A stretch of 64,000 bases of DNA, from contig OX638353.1 in assembly GCA_951813255.1 (NCBI GenBank), positions 1,798,001 to 1,862,000 of the forward strand. The letters run 5' to 3'. The stretch is from an uncultured Dehalococcoidia bacterium (GTDB taxonomy: Bacteria; Chloroflexota; Dehalococcoidia; Lucifugimonadales; JAAXIE01). The translations under genes and the position numbers were made by a program. How positions within the stretch are numbered: position 1 is the first letter of the stretch; each line of letters opens with the position of its first letter. Below, in pieces: positions 53,464-62,268 of the stretch. Below the pieces are notes generated by a model, which saw only the letters and a program-made list of their open reading frames with translations, made no database searches and was not told the origin of the DNA.

Positions 53464-54336
53464 ATGTTTGAAGGCTTCGAGCAGCGTCGAGTCACCACCA
53501 CGGGTGCCGAAATCAACCTCGTGGTAGGCGGCAGCGGCCCGCCCCTGCTGCTGCTTCACGGGTACCCCCAGAGCCATGTGATGTGGCACAAGGTCGCGCC
53601 ACTACTGGCGGAAGAGTTCACGGTGGTGGCCTCGGACCTGCGGGGTTACGGCGACAGCAGCAAGCCTGCTGGAGACCCTGAGCACGTGAATTACTCCAAG
53701 CGGGCCATGGCCCAAGACCAAGCGGAGGTAATGACCGCGCTGGGCTTCGACACCTTCTTCATCGCCAGCCATGACCGCGGAGCGAGGGTCTCTCACCGGC
53801 TGACCAAGGACCACCCCCAGCGAGTCCTCAAGCTCGCGACAATGGACATCATCCCAACCCATCGCATGTTCCAGCTGGTCAACAAAGCCATGGCCACCGC
53901 CACGCATCACTGGTTCTTCCTGATCCAGCCCTACGACTACCCTGAGCGGATGATCGGAGCCAACGCCGACTACTTCATCCGGCACCGCTTCGAGCGTGGC
54001 GCCGACTGGGCCACCCACTATCCGCCGGAAGCCATCGCAGAATATGTGCGCTGCGGGTCCGACCCGGCTGCCATCCACGCCATGTGCGAGGACTACCGTG
54101 CCGGGGCCAGCATCGACTTGGAGCATGACGAGGCCGACTTCAACAACAAAGTGACCTGTCCGATGCTGGCATTATGGAGCGCCACGGGATACACGGGTCG
54201 CTCTCAGGACGTGCTGGCCGTGTGGGGCGATTATGCCACCGACGTGCGGGGCCACTCGCTGCCCTGCGGGCACCATCTGCCAGAGGAGATGCCGGAACAG
54301 GTCCACGCTGATCTACGGGCGTTCCTTCTGGAGTAA
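53464..54336 (+). CDS. Alpha/beta hydrolase, haloacetate (fluoroacetate) dehalogenase-like
   Basis: The 290-residue protein has the full residue set of fluoroacetate dehalogenases: nucleophile D104 in SHDRGARVSHR, R105 and R108 for carboxylate binding, D128, and the fluoride-site H149-W150 in HHWFFLIQPYDYPER. Tyr 211 and catalytic H270 in CGHHLPEE follow. The numbering equals that known for the classical Moraxella enzyme almost exactly. It could release fluoride or other halides from short haloacids. The start follows GAGGAGG. It is co-directional with a RidA gene 41 nt downstream. Confidence 0.9.
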   Translation: MFEGFEQRRVTTTGAEINLVVGGSGPPLLLLHGYPQSHVMWHKVAPLLAEEFTVVASDLRGYGDSSKPAGDPEHVNYSKRAMAQDQAEVMTALGFDTFFIASHDRGARVSHRLTKDHPQRVLKLATMDIIPTHRMFQLVNKAMATATHHWFFLIQPYDYPERMIGANADYFIRHRFERGADWATHYPPEAIAEYVRCGSDPAAIHAMCEDYRAGASIDLEHDEADFNNKVTCPMLALWSATGYTGRSQDVLAVWGDYATDVRGHSLPCGHHLPEEMPEQVHADLRAFLLE

Positions 54337-54377
54337 CGGCCCCAGCCAACAATGTCACTTGATACAAGGAGCAGACC

Positions 54378-54782
54378 ATGAAGAAGACTATCTACAACCC
54401 GGAGACCATCGGACCTCCGGTGGGCCACTTTGACCGGGCTGTGCAGTTCGACAACTGGCTATTCGTATCCGGCGTCTCGGCCATGACCGGCTTGAGCGGC
54501 CCAATGAATGATAGGAAGCTGGAGCCGGGCATCCAACGGCAAACGCAGCTGACTCTGGACAACATCGAGAAGGTGCTGCAGGCCGCTGGGGCATCGTTCG
54601 ACCAAGTCTACGAGATGCGCATCATAGTCAAGGAGCGGGAGCACTTCGCGGAAGTAGACCGCCAGCTACGGGAGCGCATCCCCAACAAGGGCTACATCGC
54701 CCACGGCTACAAGGGCGAACTCCTCCACCCGGAGATGGAGCTGGAAATCGAGGTCTACGCCTACTTGGGAGAGTTGGAGTAG
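54378..54782 (+). CDS. RidA-family protein
   Basis: The 134-residue protein has the YjgF/RidA pattern: VQFDNWLFVSGV, QTQLTLDNIEKVLQAAGASFDQV and the late LLHPEMELEIEVYAYL. Classical RidA has an Arg that binds the imine; the late Arg is not clear here, so the member may not be a canonical 2-iminoacid deaminase. AAGGAG lies 6 nt upstream of the ATG. Its end lies 3 nt from the end of the convergent hydrolase. Confidence 0.88.
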   Translation: MKKTIYNPETIGPPVGHFDRAVQFDNWLFVSGVSAMTGLSGPMNDRKLEPGIQRQTQLTLDNIEKVLQAAGASFDQVYEMRIIVKEREHFAEVDRQLRERIPNKGYIAHGYKGELLHPEMELEIEVYAYLGELE

Positions 54783-54785
54783 AGG

Positions 54786-55592
54786 CTACCCAAAGGCATG
54801 GAGGAAGCGGGTCATGATACGGCAGGTCTCCTCGGGTTGCTCATACCCGTAGAAATGGCCGCACTTCTGCATGATTTTCATGTAGGAGTTGGGGATGGCG
54901 GCGCTGAGTCCCTCAGCTTGGCCGACGGGAGCGCGGGCGTCGTCCTCGCCGACAACTATGAGGGTTGGGCAGGTGATTTCGCCCAGCCTCCCAGCGATGT
55001 CAGCCCGGGTGGCCCCGATAAGTTCACCGTAAGACTTGGGGTCGTTGCGCAACAGAGACCGGCGCAGCTTTTCCACGGCCGTGGGATTGTTCTGGACAGT
55101 ATGGGGGCTGTAGGCGCCTAGGCTGAATTCAAACGTGGCATCCACAATTTCTTCGATGCTGGCGCCCTCGGCGGCCATCTTAAGTCTGACGGCAAAGCCG
55201 GAGCGGTCCCCCACGGAGGAACTGGGCAGGGGGCTGCGGGAGCCCATGAGCAGCAGGGAACTGGTCATCTGGGGATGACGCAATCCGAAGTTCATGGCAA
55301 TGAGACCACCCAGGGACCAGCCCGATATGGCTGCCGACGGAAGATTGACATGCGTCATCAGAGCGGCTAGGTCATCAGCCCAGATATCATCGGACAGGGG
55401 GGCGTCACTGAGACGAACAGTCTTGCCGTGGCCTCGCATGTCGTAGGTATAGACCTTGAACTGCTGGCTGAGGATGGGGACCACATCCTCGAAGCTCTGG
55501 CAGTCGGCGCCGGTGCCATGAACGAGCACCAAGGGTGGGCCCTCGCCGGTGATTTCGTAGTAGAAGTTGCAACCGCCGACCTCTGCGAACAT
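54786..55592 (-). CDS. Alpha/beta hydrolase (3-oxoadipate enol-lactonase-like)
   Basis: The 268-residue protein has HGTGAD near the oxyanion hole, the nucleophile elbow GWSLGG, and a late GEDDA and CGHFYGYEQPEE with catalytic His. It is a serine hydrolase of the lactonase/esterase type. It follows the ketopantoate-reductase-like gene by 22 nt on the same strand, so the two may act together. Confidence 0.88.
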   Translation of the reverse strand: MFAEVGGCNFYYEITGEGPPLVLVHGTGADCQSFEDVVPILSQQFKVYTYDMRGHGKTVRLSDAPLSDDIWADDLAALMTHVNLPSAAISGWSLGGLIAMNFGLRHPQMTSSLLLMGSRSPLPSSSVGDRSGFAVRLKMAAEGASIEEIVDATFEFSLGAYSPHTVQNNPTAVEKLRRSLLRNDPKSYGELIGATRADIAGRLGEITCPTLIVVGEDDARAPVGQAEGLSAAIPNSYMKIMQKCGHFYGYEQPEETCRIMTRFLHAFG

Positions 55593-55614
55593 GTTTGGTT
55601 GCTCCGATATTGAG

Positions 55615-56550
55615 TTAAGGGCCGGGCATAGCGTTGGCGTTCCGCAGTTCCCAAGGCTTCAGGATGCCGTAGAGGGCATCGTTAAGAGGGGTAGGGACAC
55701 CCGTTTCGCGGCCCATCCGTATGATGACGCCGGTCAGGCCTTCGAGTTCCACGGGGCGTCCCTCCATGAAGTCTTTCGCCAGAGAGGCGCGTCCTTCAGC
55801 GGGGAAGCGGTCCAAGGACTCCATAGCCCAGTCGTGGGAGTCGTACATGATGGGGTCGCCACGGGCGCGTCCCACGTTCAAGGCCTCCTGCACAACTCCG
55901 CTGATGAGGGCCCTAGACTCAGGGATATCGCGCATCTCGCCGTACACAGAGCCGGTTGCGGCGCACACCGTAGCTGCACCTGCAATGTAGGAGAACTTCT
56001 TCCAGAGCATGCCCATCATGTTCTCGTGAAGCTCAACCCGCCAACCGGCGTCGGCGAACACTTGGCAGAGGTCACGGCCGCGCTGGGTGATGCCGGGACG
56101 GACCTCACCGAAATCGCAAGTGCCGGGGCCCCCCTGACTGACCAAACCCGGCTCGACGACCCGCCCTTCGAGGTAGACGGAGCCAATCATCACCCGTTCT
56201 TCACCGAAGGTGGCGGCCAACTGCTGCCAGTTGTCGATGCCGTTCTGGAGGGTCAGGATCACGGTGTTGCGACCCACAATGGGCCGAATGGCCTCGATGG
56301 CAGGGCCGTTCTGGTACATCTTGACGGTGAACAGGATTAGTTCCTGTTCGCCGATAACGGAGGCATCTTCCACCGCCCGGCCTGGAGCGACGAAGGAACC
56401 GCTCTGGCTGCTCTCCACAGAAAGCCCCCTCCGGCGTATGGCTTCCAGATGAGCGCCCCGCGCGATGAACGTCACCTCGTGGCCGGCATGTGCCAGCAGT
56501 CCGCCGAAATACCCGCCAGTCCCGCCAGTGCCCATCACTGCTATCTTCAT
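55615..56550 (-). CDS. 2-dehydropantoate 2-reductase family protein
   Basis: The 311-residue protein begins with the Rossmann motif GTGGTGGYFGGLLA and has the middle TVKMYQNGPAIEAI and LQNGIDNW that are typical of PanE. The C-terminal domain contains WKKFSYIAGAATVCA (Lys in the active-site region) and SLAKDFMEGRPVELE. Many members with such neighbours are not pantothenate enzymes, so the specific substrate is open. It is the first gene of a two-gene unit. Confidence 0.88.
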   Translation of the reverse strand: MKIAVMGTGGTGGYFGGLLAHAGHEVTFIARGAHLEAIRRRGLSVESSQSGSFVAPGRAVEDASVIGEQELILFTVKMYQNGPAIEAIRPIVGRNTVILTLQNGIDNWQQLAATFGEERVMIGSVYLEGRVVEPGLVSQGGPGTCDFGEVRPGITQRGRDLCQVFADAGWRVELHENMMGMLWKKFSYIAGAATVCAATGSVYGEMRDIPESRALISGVVQEALNVGRARGDPIMYDSHDWAMESLDRFPAEGRASLAKDFMEGRPVELEGLTGVIIRMGRETGVPTPLNDALYGILKPWELRNANAMPGP

Positions 56551-56660
56551 GCCGTCACCACGGTTTCTATTGAGATTTCAGCGCAAGTGTCGCGGCAATG
56601 ATGCACGCGAGGGGGCGGCGTGTCAAAGCAATGCTGCCCAGCGATTCTCGCGCCTAGGAC

Positions 56661-57992
56661 TCAGCTGGCGTTTTCGCCGAACTGTCTGCCGAAGAGGCCT
56701 GTGAGCAGGGCGCTGGCGATGGTTACTCCGAGGCAGAGGTAGCCTATCCCTTCGTAGCCAGTGCCGGCCAACAATGCGCCAGCGAGGGCGGCGCCCAAGA
56801 CGCCTCCAATCTGATTGCTCAGGCCCATGAGCCCAACTCCTGTGGCTTTGGAATCTCCTGAATACTCAGTACATGCTGCCACCAGAACAGGGTGGGTCAC
56901 GCTGAGCAGACCCGTTCCAAGGGTTGCCACGGCCACTGCGACCCAGAGGTGGAAGCCAGCGGAGAACAAGAGCAACCCACAGACACCGCCGACCGCGGAA
57001 GTGGCGGCGACGACAAGGGCGCGACGCCTTTTCTTCGCTACGAATCCCCCGGAGTAGCTTCCGATCATCTGGCCTACCGCAGATATGGCCAGAGGGAGAG
57101 CGACAAATCCTACGCTCACTCCATAGGTATGTATCAAGTAGGCAGCGAAGTAGCTGAGCGTCCCCCAGTACGCGATACGCTGGGTCATGTTGACGCCAAT
57201 AGCTACGCGGAAAAACCGGAGGGACAGCAGCGACCAGTATCTGGAGAAGAACACCCAGTTGCTCGCTCGCAGTTTGCTGCCACGTGGGAACCAGAGCCAG
57301 TTGGCAAGAAACACTGATGCCAGGAACACACCTGAAACGAAGAGGGCAAACCGCCATCCGCCCCAGTCCGTCAAAAGGGCGACCATTGGCACGGTGACGG
57401 CGGAGGTGAGCACACTGATTGCCAGCAGAGCGCCAATCGCTTGGGCCCGTCTTTCCGGGGAAATGATGTCGGAGACAGCCCCCACCGCATTGGGGGGCAG
57501 CATTCCACCGGCCAAGCCAGTCAAGACCCGGAGGGCCAGCAGAGCTTCGATACTCGGGGCGAACGCCGAACCAAGGACGGATGCAGAGAGCACGAACAGC
57601 CCTGCCAGGCAGACGGGGCGGCGCCCAAAGGAGTCAGACAGGGGACCTACCGAGATGACGGAGACACCCCAAGCTGCGAAAGTGGCGGTGGCCAACTGAC
57701 CTGCGAAGGCTACCGATATATCGAGGTCCGTGGCGATTTCTACCAAGAGAGGGGGAATAAAGAGCACTGCGCTGTGACTGGCCAGAACGGCCAGCGAGAC
57801 CACCGCGAAGAACCCAGCCTTGTTAATCTGGGTCTGGCGTGCTTGTGCGGTTTCTGTTCCGATGGTGTCTACTCCGCCTCCGAGGGGCTGGCCGATACCG
57901 CAAGAGACAAGTCGGGCCTCATCAGGCCAGTCCAGATCACTGGTGGGGAATCTCTCCGCCGCAGTGGGGACAGATGATGGGTTGGTTGTCAT
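56661..57992 (-). CDS. Major facilitator superfamily transporter
   Basis: The protein has twelve predicted helices and the MFS loop signature GPLSDSFGRRPVCLAGL, so it is an MFS drug or metabolite exporter. The start is unclear: the frame opens far upstream inside the K+ channel gene, and no ATG, GTG or TTG lies between that gene's stop (57937) and the first helix. The first plausible ATG is at 57992 and overlaps the channel gene by 56 nt. A non-standard start after 57937 is possible. Confidence 0.8.
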   Translation of the reverse strand: MTTNPSSVPTAAERFPTSDLDWPDEARLVSCGIGQPLGGGVDTIGTETAQARQTQINKAGFFAVVSLAVLASHSAVLFIPPLLVEIATDLDISVAFAGQLATATFAAWGVSVISVGPLSDSFGRRPVCLAGLFVLSASVLGSAFAPSIEALLALRVLTGLAGGMLPPNAVGAVSDIISPERRAQAIGALLAISVLTSAVTVPMVALLTDWGGWRFALFVSGVFLASVFLANWLWFPRGSKLRASNWVFFSRYWSLLSLRFFRVAIGVNMTQRIAYWGTLSYFAAYLIHTYGVSVGFVALPLAISAVGQMIGSYSGGFVAKKRRRALVVAATSAVGGVCGLLLFSAGFHLWVAVAVATLGTGLLSVTHPVLVAACTEYSGDSKATGVGLMGLSNQIGGVLGAALAGALLAGTGYEGIGYLCLGVTIASALLTGLFGRQFGENAS

Positions 57993-58734
57993 TCTGGCGG
58001 AGTTCCTGGACGAACCCTGAGCCAAGGATGCCAGCGGGCAATGCAAAAAGCCCTATACCGAGCACTGCTATGAGACCCGCAAGCATACGGCCCCAAGTGG
58101 TAACGGGAACGGCGTCGCCGTAGCCCACGGTGGTGAGGGTTATCACACTCCACCACATGGCATGTGGAATGCTGTCGAACTTCTCCGGCTGGGCCCTGTG
58201 CTCAGCGAAGAACATCAGGGATGCCGCTATCAGTAACAGAACCGCGAGGACCATGATCACAGTCAGCAGTTGCGGGCCCTTCTCGTGAAGCACCCGCGCG
58301 AGTGTCCGTATGCCCGAGGAATAACGGCTTAGCCGGGCGACTTGGGCCAAGAGGCGCAGTGTGCGTAACAGGCGCAGGTCCAAGGCGCTGAACCCGCCGA
58401 AGAGGGTCACGTAGAAGGGCACAATCGCCGCTAGGTCGACCAGTGCCAAGGGCGTAAGGATGTACAACAGACGGCCCCGGAGGGGTGAGGCGTACCGTTC
58501 CTCCACGGTGCAGCACCATAACCGGAGGAGATACTCGGCGGTGAAGACGGCAATGGACACTATCTCAAATACCCGAAAGGCCAGCGGTGCCACGTCGTGA
58601 ACTTCATCTACGGTGCTAAAGATCAACGCCACCGCATTCAGGGAAATAAGGGTGATGAGGAAGATGTCAAAGGCGCGGCTGAGTCGCTGATCAGGGGCAC
58701 CAGCCTGCAAGATGTCGTGGACCCACTCCTTCAT
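57937..58734 (-). CDS. Voltage-gated-type K+ channel with a C-terminal CxxC tail
   Basis: The 265-residue protein has S1-S4 with arginines R121, R124, R127 in S4 (LDLRLLRTLRLL), a pore loop with the K+ filter T-V-G-Y-G-D at 202-207, and S6 LIAVLGIGLFALPAGILGSGF. It ends with CPHCGGEIPHQ, where C255, C258 and H264 could bind zinc. Tetrameric assembly would bring four such half-sites together. The gene reads into the MFS gene with overlapping frames. Confidence 0.93.
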   Translation of the reverse strand: MKEWVHDILQAGAPDQRLSRAFDIFLITLISLNAVALIFSTVDEVHDVAPLAFRVFEIVSIAVFTAEYLLRLWCCTVEERYASPLRGRLLYILTPLALVDLAAIVPFYVTLFGGFSALDLRLLRTLRLLAQVARLSRYSSGIRTLARVLHEKGPQLLTVIMVLAVLLLIAASLMFFAEHRAQPEKFDSIPHAMWWSVITLTTVGYGDAVPVTTWGRMLAGLIAVLGIGLFALPAGILGSGFVQELRQNDNQPIICPHCGGEIPHQ

Positions 58735-58893
58735 CGCAGAAGTAGATTAGCATACTGCCCAAAGACAGAGGCGCGCATCGGGGCTAAGAGAGTGGGATGG
58801 TGCTGCCCTGGTGCCGGCTACGGCCAAGGGGAGACGGCCAGAGACAGTCCGCGAACAGCCCCCAAGGCATCGATCGCGACGGCCGTCGGGGCG

Positions 58894-61272
58894 TTACACT
58901 GGTTGCCCTTGGGCCTCGGCAGTCTCAGGGACGGCGCTGTCTGCGCGGGTCCCTTTTATTGACCACCCAGTGGACAGGCCAATCACGAACCAGCCCAAGG
59001 CCACGACGCCCACAGCGAATATAGTGTCGCCTATTGAGCGAAGCCAGCGAATTACCTCAAGCCCGGGCGACTGGAGGAACTCCGCGGACCGGGCGTACCA
59101 CATCCCGTGTTCCACACTGGCCCAAGTCTGGGCAAGCCCCACGGGCAGAAGGCTCATAAGCACCATGAGCATCAGCCCGATGTTCACGGACCAAAAGGCA
59201 AAGCTGATGACACCGCTCTTCCACTCCTTACGCACTGTAAGCACCCGAAGACTGAGAAGGGTCAGGCCAAGGCCAAGGTTACCGTAGACACCAAACAAAG
59301 CTGCGTGGGCATGGACTGCGGTGGTATTCAACCCCTGCATGTAGTACAGGGCGATAGGCGGGTTGATGAGGAAGCCGAATAGGCCTGCCCCGACCAGATT
59401 CAAGAAGGCAGCGGCTACGAAGAAGAACACTGGCCACTTGTAGTGTTGAATCCAGGTCGTCCTACGGGTCATGGAGAGGTTGTCGTAAGCTTCGAATCCA
59501 ATCATGACTAGCGGCATCAGTTCCAGAGCACTCATGGTGCCGCCGACAACGAGGATGATAGGCGTTGTTCCGGCAAAGTAGAGGTGATGGAGCATCCCCA
59601 GCACTCTGCCGGACAGGTACAGGATAGTGCTCAACAGAACGGCCATCGTCGCCGACCGCACGCGAATCAGACCGAGACGGACGAAGACCCGGGCAATTAT
59701 CGTGGTGGCAAATACCTCGAAGAAGCCCTCCACCCATAGGTGGACCACCCACCATCGCCAGTATTCGCCGATGGCAAGGTTGGTGTGCTGCATCGGGATC
59801 AGGCCGGGCGCGTAGAAGAAGGCAATGGCGGCCACGGATAGCATGAATATGCCCAGGAACTGCCTCCGCCGGCTGTTGCCCCAGCTTGTCGCCATGCAAA
59901 TAGCAGCGGGCGGATTATCAGGGCGAGCCACAGGAGAAGCCCCACAAAGAGCATGATCTGCCAAACGCGTCCCAAGTCCACGTATTCATACCCTTGGTGT
60001 CCGAACCAGAAGTTGATTTTGTCGCCCAGCACCTGGTGTATCGCCAAGGCCTGGCCCAACATGGAGCCAGCCACTACGACGACAAGGGCAACAAGCAACA
60101 GGTTAACGCCGAACCTTTGAAAGCGCGGCTCATATCCTGCGATGAGCGGTGCCAGGCACAGGCCTGTGGCCAGCCACGATGTGGCAATCCAGAGCATCCC
60201 CAACTGCAGGTGCCAAGTTCTTGCCAAAGAGTACGGGACGATTTCTGCCAGAGGTAAGCCGTAGAAGCCGGTGCCCTCAACACCGTAGTGGGCCACGACT
60301 ATGCCCGTAATTATCTGCGAGACTGCCAGAGCACCGACCACCCAGAAGTATTTGTGGGTTGCCCTCATAGAAGGCGTTGGCTGGGTGTCGATAAGGGGGT
60401 CGGTGCCTGGCGCCCTCTCCTTGCTCCTCCAGGTATCGCGAGTTGCTGCGAAGAACCAAGCCAAGCCGCCGATCCCACCCAATAGCAGGACAAAGCTGAT
60501 GACGGAGACGACCAACATCACCGAGGTGGGGCGGTTGCCGACCAGATCGTCCGGTGGCCAGTTGTGGGTGTAGGTAATGTCTTTGCCGGGTCTTTCGGTT
60601 ACCGTTGCCCAAGAGGCCCAGAATATGAAGGCGGTGAAGGCTTCGCGTCTCTGAGCATCGGGGATGACGTCGCTGGGCATGGCATAGCTCTCGCGCAAGT
60701 CAGCAAGCTCCGGATCGCTTTCCGAATAGAGATGTGTTGTGGGACTGGACCGCGCCGATGGCTGCCGCCCTGTCGGCGGAGAGGGTTATTGCGCCCGTGC
60801 TGGGATCATAGGTGTTGGTCCGAAGTTCGGACTGTAAACGCGCCTGAAGGGCCGCCGATTCCTGAGGGGTAAGGTTGTCGTAAGGGGCCCCATACTGGTC
60901 GCTGGACCAAGACTCGACCAACCATAGGGCCTCACGATGGAGCCAGTCAGCCGTCCAGTCGGGCGCGGTGTAGGCCCCGTGGCCCCAGACTGACCCCAAC
61001 TCCTGACCGCCAACGGAGCGCCAGACATCCTGCCCCTGCCGTATGTCGTCACCGCTGAAGAGCTCGTTCCCATCGGCAATCACGATGCTGTCGGGGATCG
61101 GAGGCGCAACCTGATAGATTTCGCGCCCGAAATAGAGCAGGACTGCAAAGGAAACTACCACGGTGACGATGAGGACAAGCCACAGCGCCCGGAGCCCTGT
61201 ACGGCTGCGGCGGCCAGCCCCCGGACGCGCCGCCAGCCCTGACAGTCCGTTGTCCGACTGATGCCGAACCAT
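58894..61272 (-). pseudogene. norZ: Quinol-type nitric oxide reductase (NorZ), broken by two frameshifts
   Basis: Three consecutive frames together make one qNOR of the usual length. Frame 1 (61272-60700) holds the N-terminal helix and the qNOR segments DIRQGQDVWRSVGGQELGS and HGAYTAPDWTADWLHREAL. Frame 2 (from about 60728 to 59885) holds LRESYAMPSD, the haem His in ARTWHLQLGML, and more. Frame 3 (from about 59890 to 58894) holds the iron-site Glu in WVEGFFEVFA, the GMLHHLYF His pair and VHAHAALFG. A one-base excess near 60728 and another shift near 59885-59890 separate the frames. Either the gene is decaying or the assembly has indel errors. All key residues are preserved. Quinol NOR reduces NO to N2O. 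Confidence 0.85.
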
Positions 61273-61359
61273 CCATGTAGGTCTCCCTGTTTACCGTTTC
61301 TCCTAAACTCTTTCGGAGCGATTTACGCGAGTTTCCTTATCATGCGAACCAAGGGACCC

Positions 61360-61740
61360 CTACTGGGCACCTACCCAGCCGTTCTCTGTGATGTCGATGG
61401 TCTGCTGGTTGGGCCCCTCGTACTTCACTTCGTAGTAGAAGTCGCCGCCGCCGGGAGGAGCGTGGGAGGGAAGTTCGGCTGAGCCGACTTCGTGAAGCTT
61501 TTCGATAGTGGACTGAAGGTCGTCCACCTTGAAGCCGAAGTGGTCGAAGCCCAATCGTCCTTCGGGTCCGACCATCCGGACCGCGGAGTGCAAGATGGCT
61601 AGGTTGATATAGCCGTCGGTGAGGTAGACTCCTTCAGCTCCAGCGGGGCCGGCGATTTCGAGGTCAAAGACATCCTGGTAGAACTTGGCGGTCTCCTGAG
61701 GGTTATCGGTAAACAGGGCTATGTGTCGAAGCTTATCCAT
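61360..61740 (-). CDS. VOC-family (glyoxalase/dioxygenase fold) protein, copy 1
   Basis: The 126-residue protein starts MDKLRHIALFTDNPQETAKFYQDV with a likely metal His at residue 6. It contains GFDHFGFKVDD with a second His and ends with TIDITENGW. It is a single VOC module, probably acting as a dimer. It is very similar to the next upstream gene, a tandem duplicate. No substrate can be named. Confidence 0.88.
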   Translation of the reverse strand: MDKLRHIALFTDNPQETAKFYQDVFDLEIAGPAGAEGVYLTDGYINLAILHSAVRMVGPEGRLGFDHFGFKVDDLQSTIEKLHEVGSAELPSHAPPGGGDFYYEVKYEGPNQQTIDITENGWVGAQ

Positions 61741-61801
61741 GGCACCCCTTGTCAGGCAGATATGAGATGGAGACTGAGTGTACTAACGTAGCCCGGACAC
61801 G

Positions 61802-62179
61802 CTAACGGGCACCAGCCCACCCGTTGGCGGTGATGTCGATGGTCTGCTGGTTGGGACCTTGATACTTGACCTCGTAGTAGAAAGCACCGCCGCCCGGAGG
61901 CGCGTGGGAAGGAAGTTCGGGAGCCTCGGCAACCTGCAACTTCTGGATAGTGGCTTGGAGGTCGTCCACCTTGAAACCGAAGTGGTCGAAGCCCAACCTG
62001 CCCCCTCCGTCCATGCGGACGGAATTAGGTAGAATGGCGAGGTTGATATAGCCGTCGGTGAGGAATATTCCGCCATTGCCAGCGGCTCCAGCGACCTCCA
62101 AGTCGAACACGTCTTGGTAGAACTGGGCAGTCGTTTGGGGGTCGTCGGTGAAGAGAGCTACATGTCTGAGCTTGTCCAT
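61802..62179 (-). CDS. VOC-family protein, copy 2
   Basis: The 125-residue protein starts MDKLRHVALFTDDPQTTAQFYQDV and shares GFDHFGFKVDD, SHAPPGGG, PNQQTIDIT and the C-terminal NGW with copy 1, with roughly 70 percent identity by eye. The two copies are 61 nt apart. This one lies 89 nt downstream of the molybdenum hydroxylase gene. Confidence 0.88.
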   Translation of the reverse strand: MDKLRHVALFTDDPQTTAQFYQDVFDLEVAGAAGNGGIFLTDGYINLAILPNSVRMDGGGRLGFDHFGFKVDDLQATIQKLQVAEAPELPSHAPPGGGAFYYEVKYQGPNQQTIDITANGWAGAR

Positions 62180-62268
62180 GGCTCCTCCTTAGGTCTTGGA
62201 GTGGTCTTACTGATGGTTGGATTGTACATGAGGTTGGGCCGGTGAGTGACTGTCTTTGAGCTGAGTGC

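Noticed and set aside
52578..53471. A 297-codon plus-strand open frame through the repeat array
   Set aside because: It has no domain, a biased Pro/Ser/Arg composition, covers the degenerate repeats and overlaps both the upstream nuclease-like gene and the start of the dehalogenase gene.
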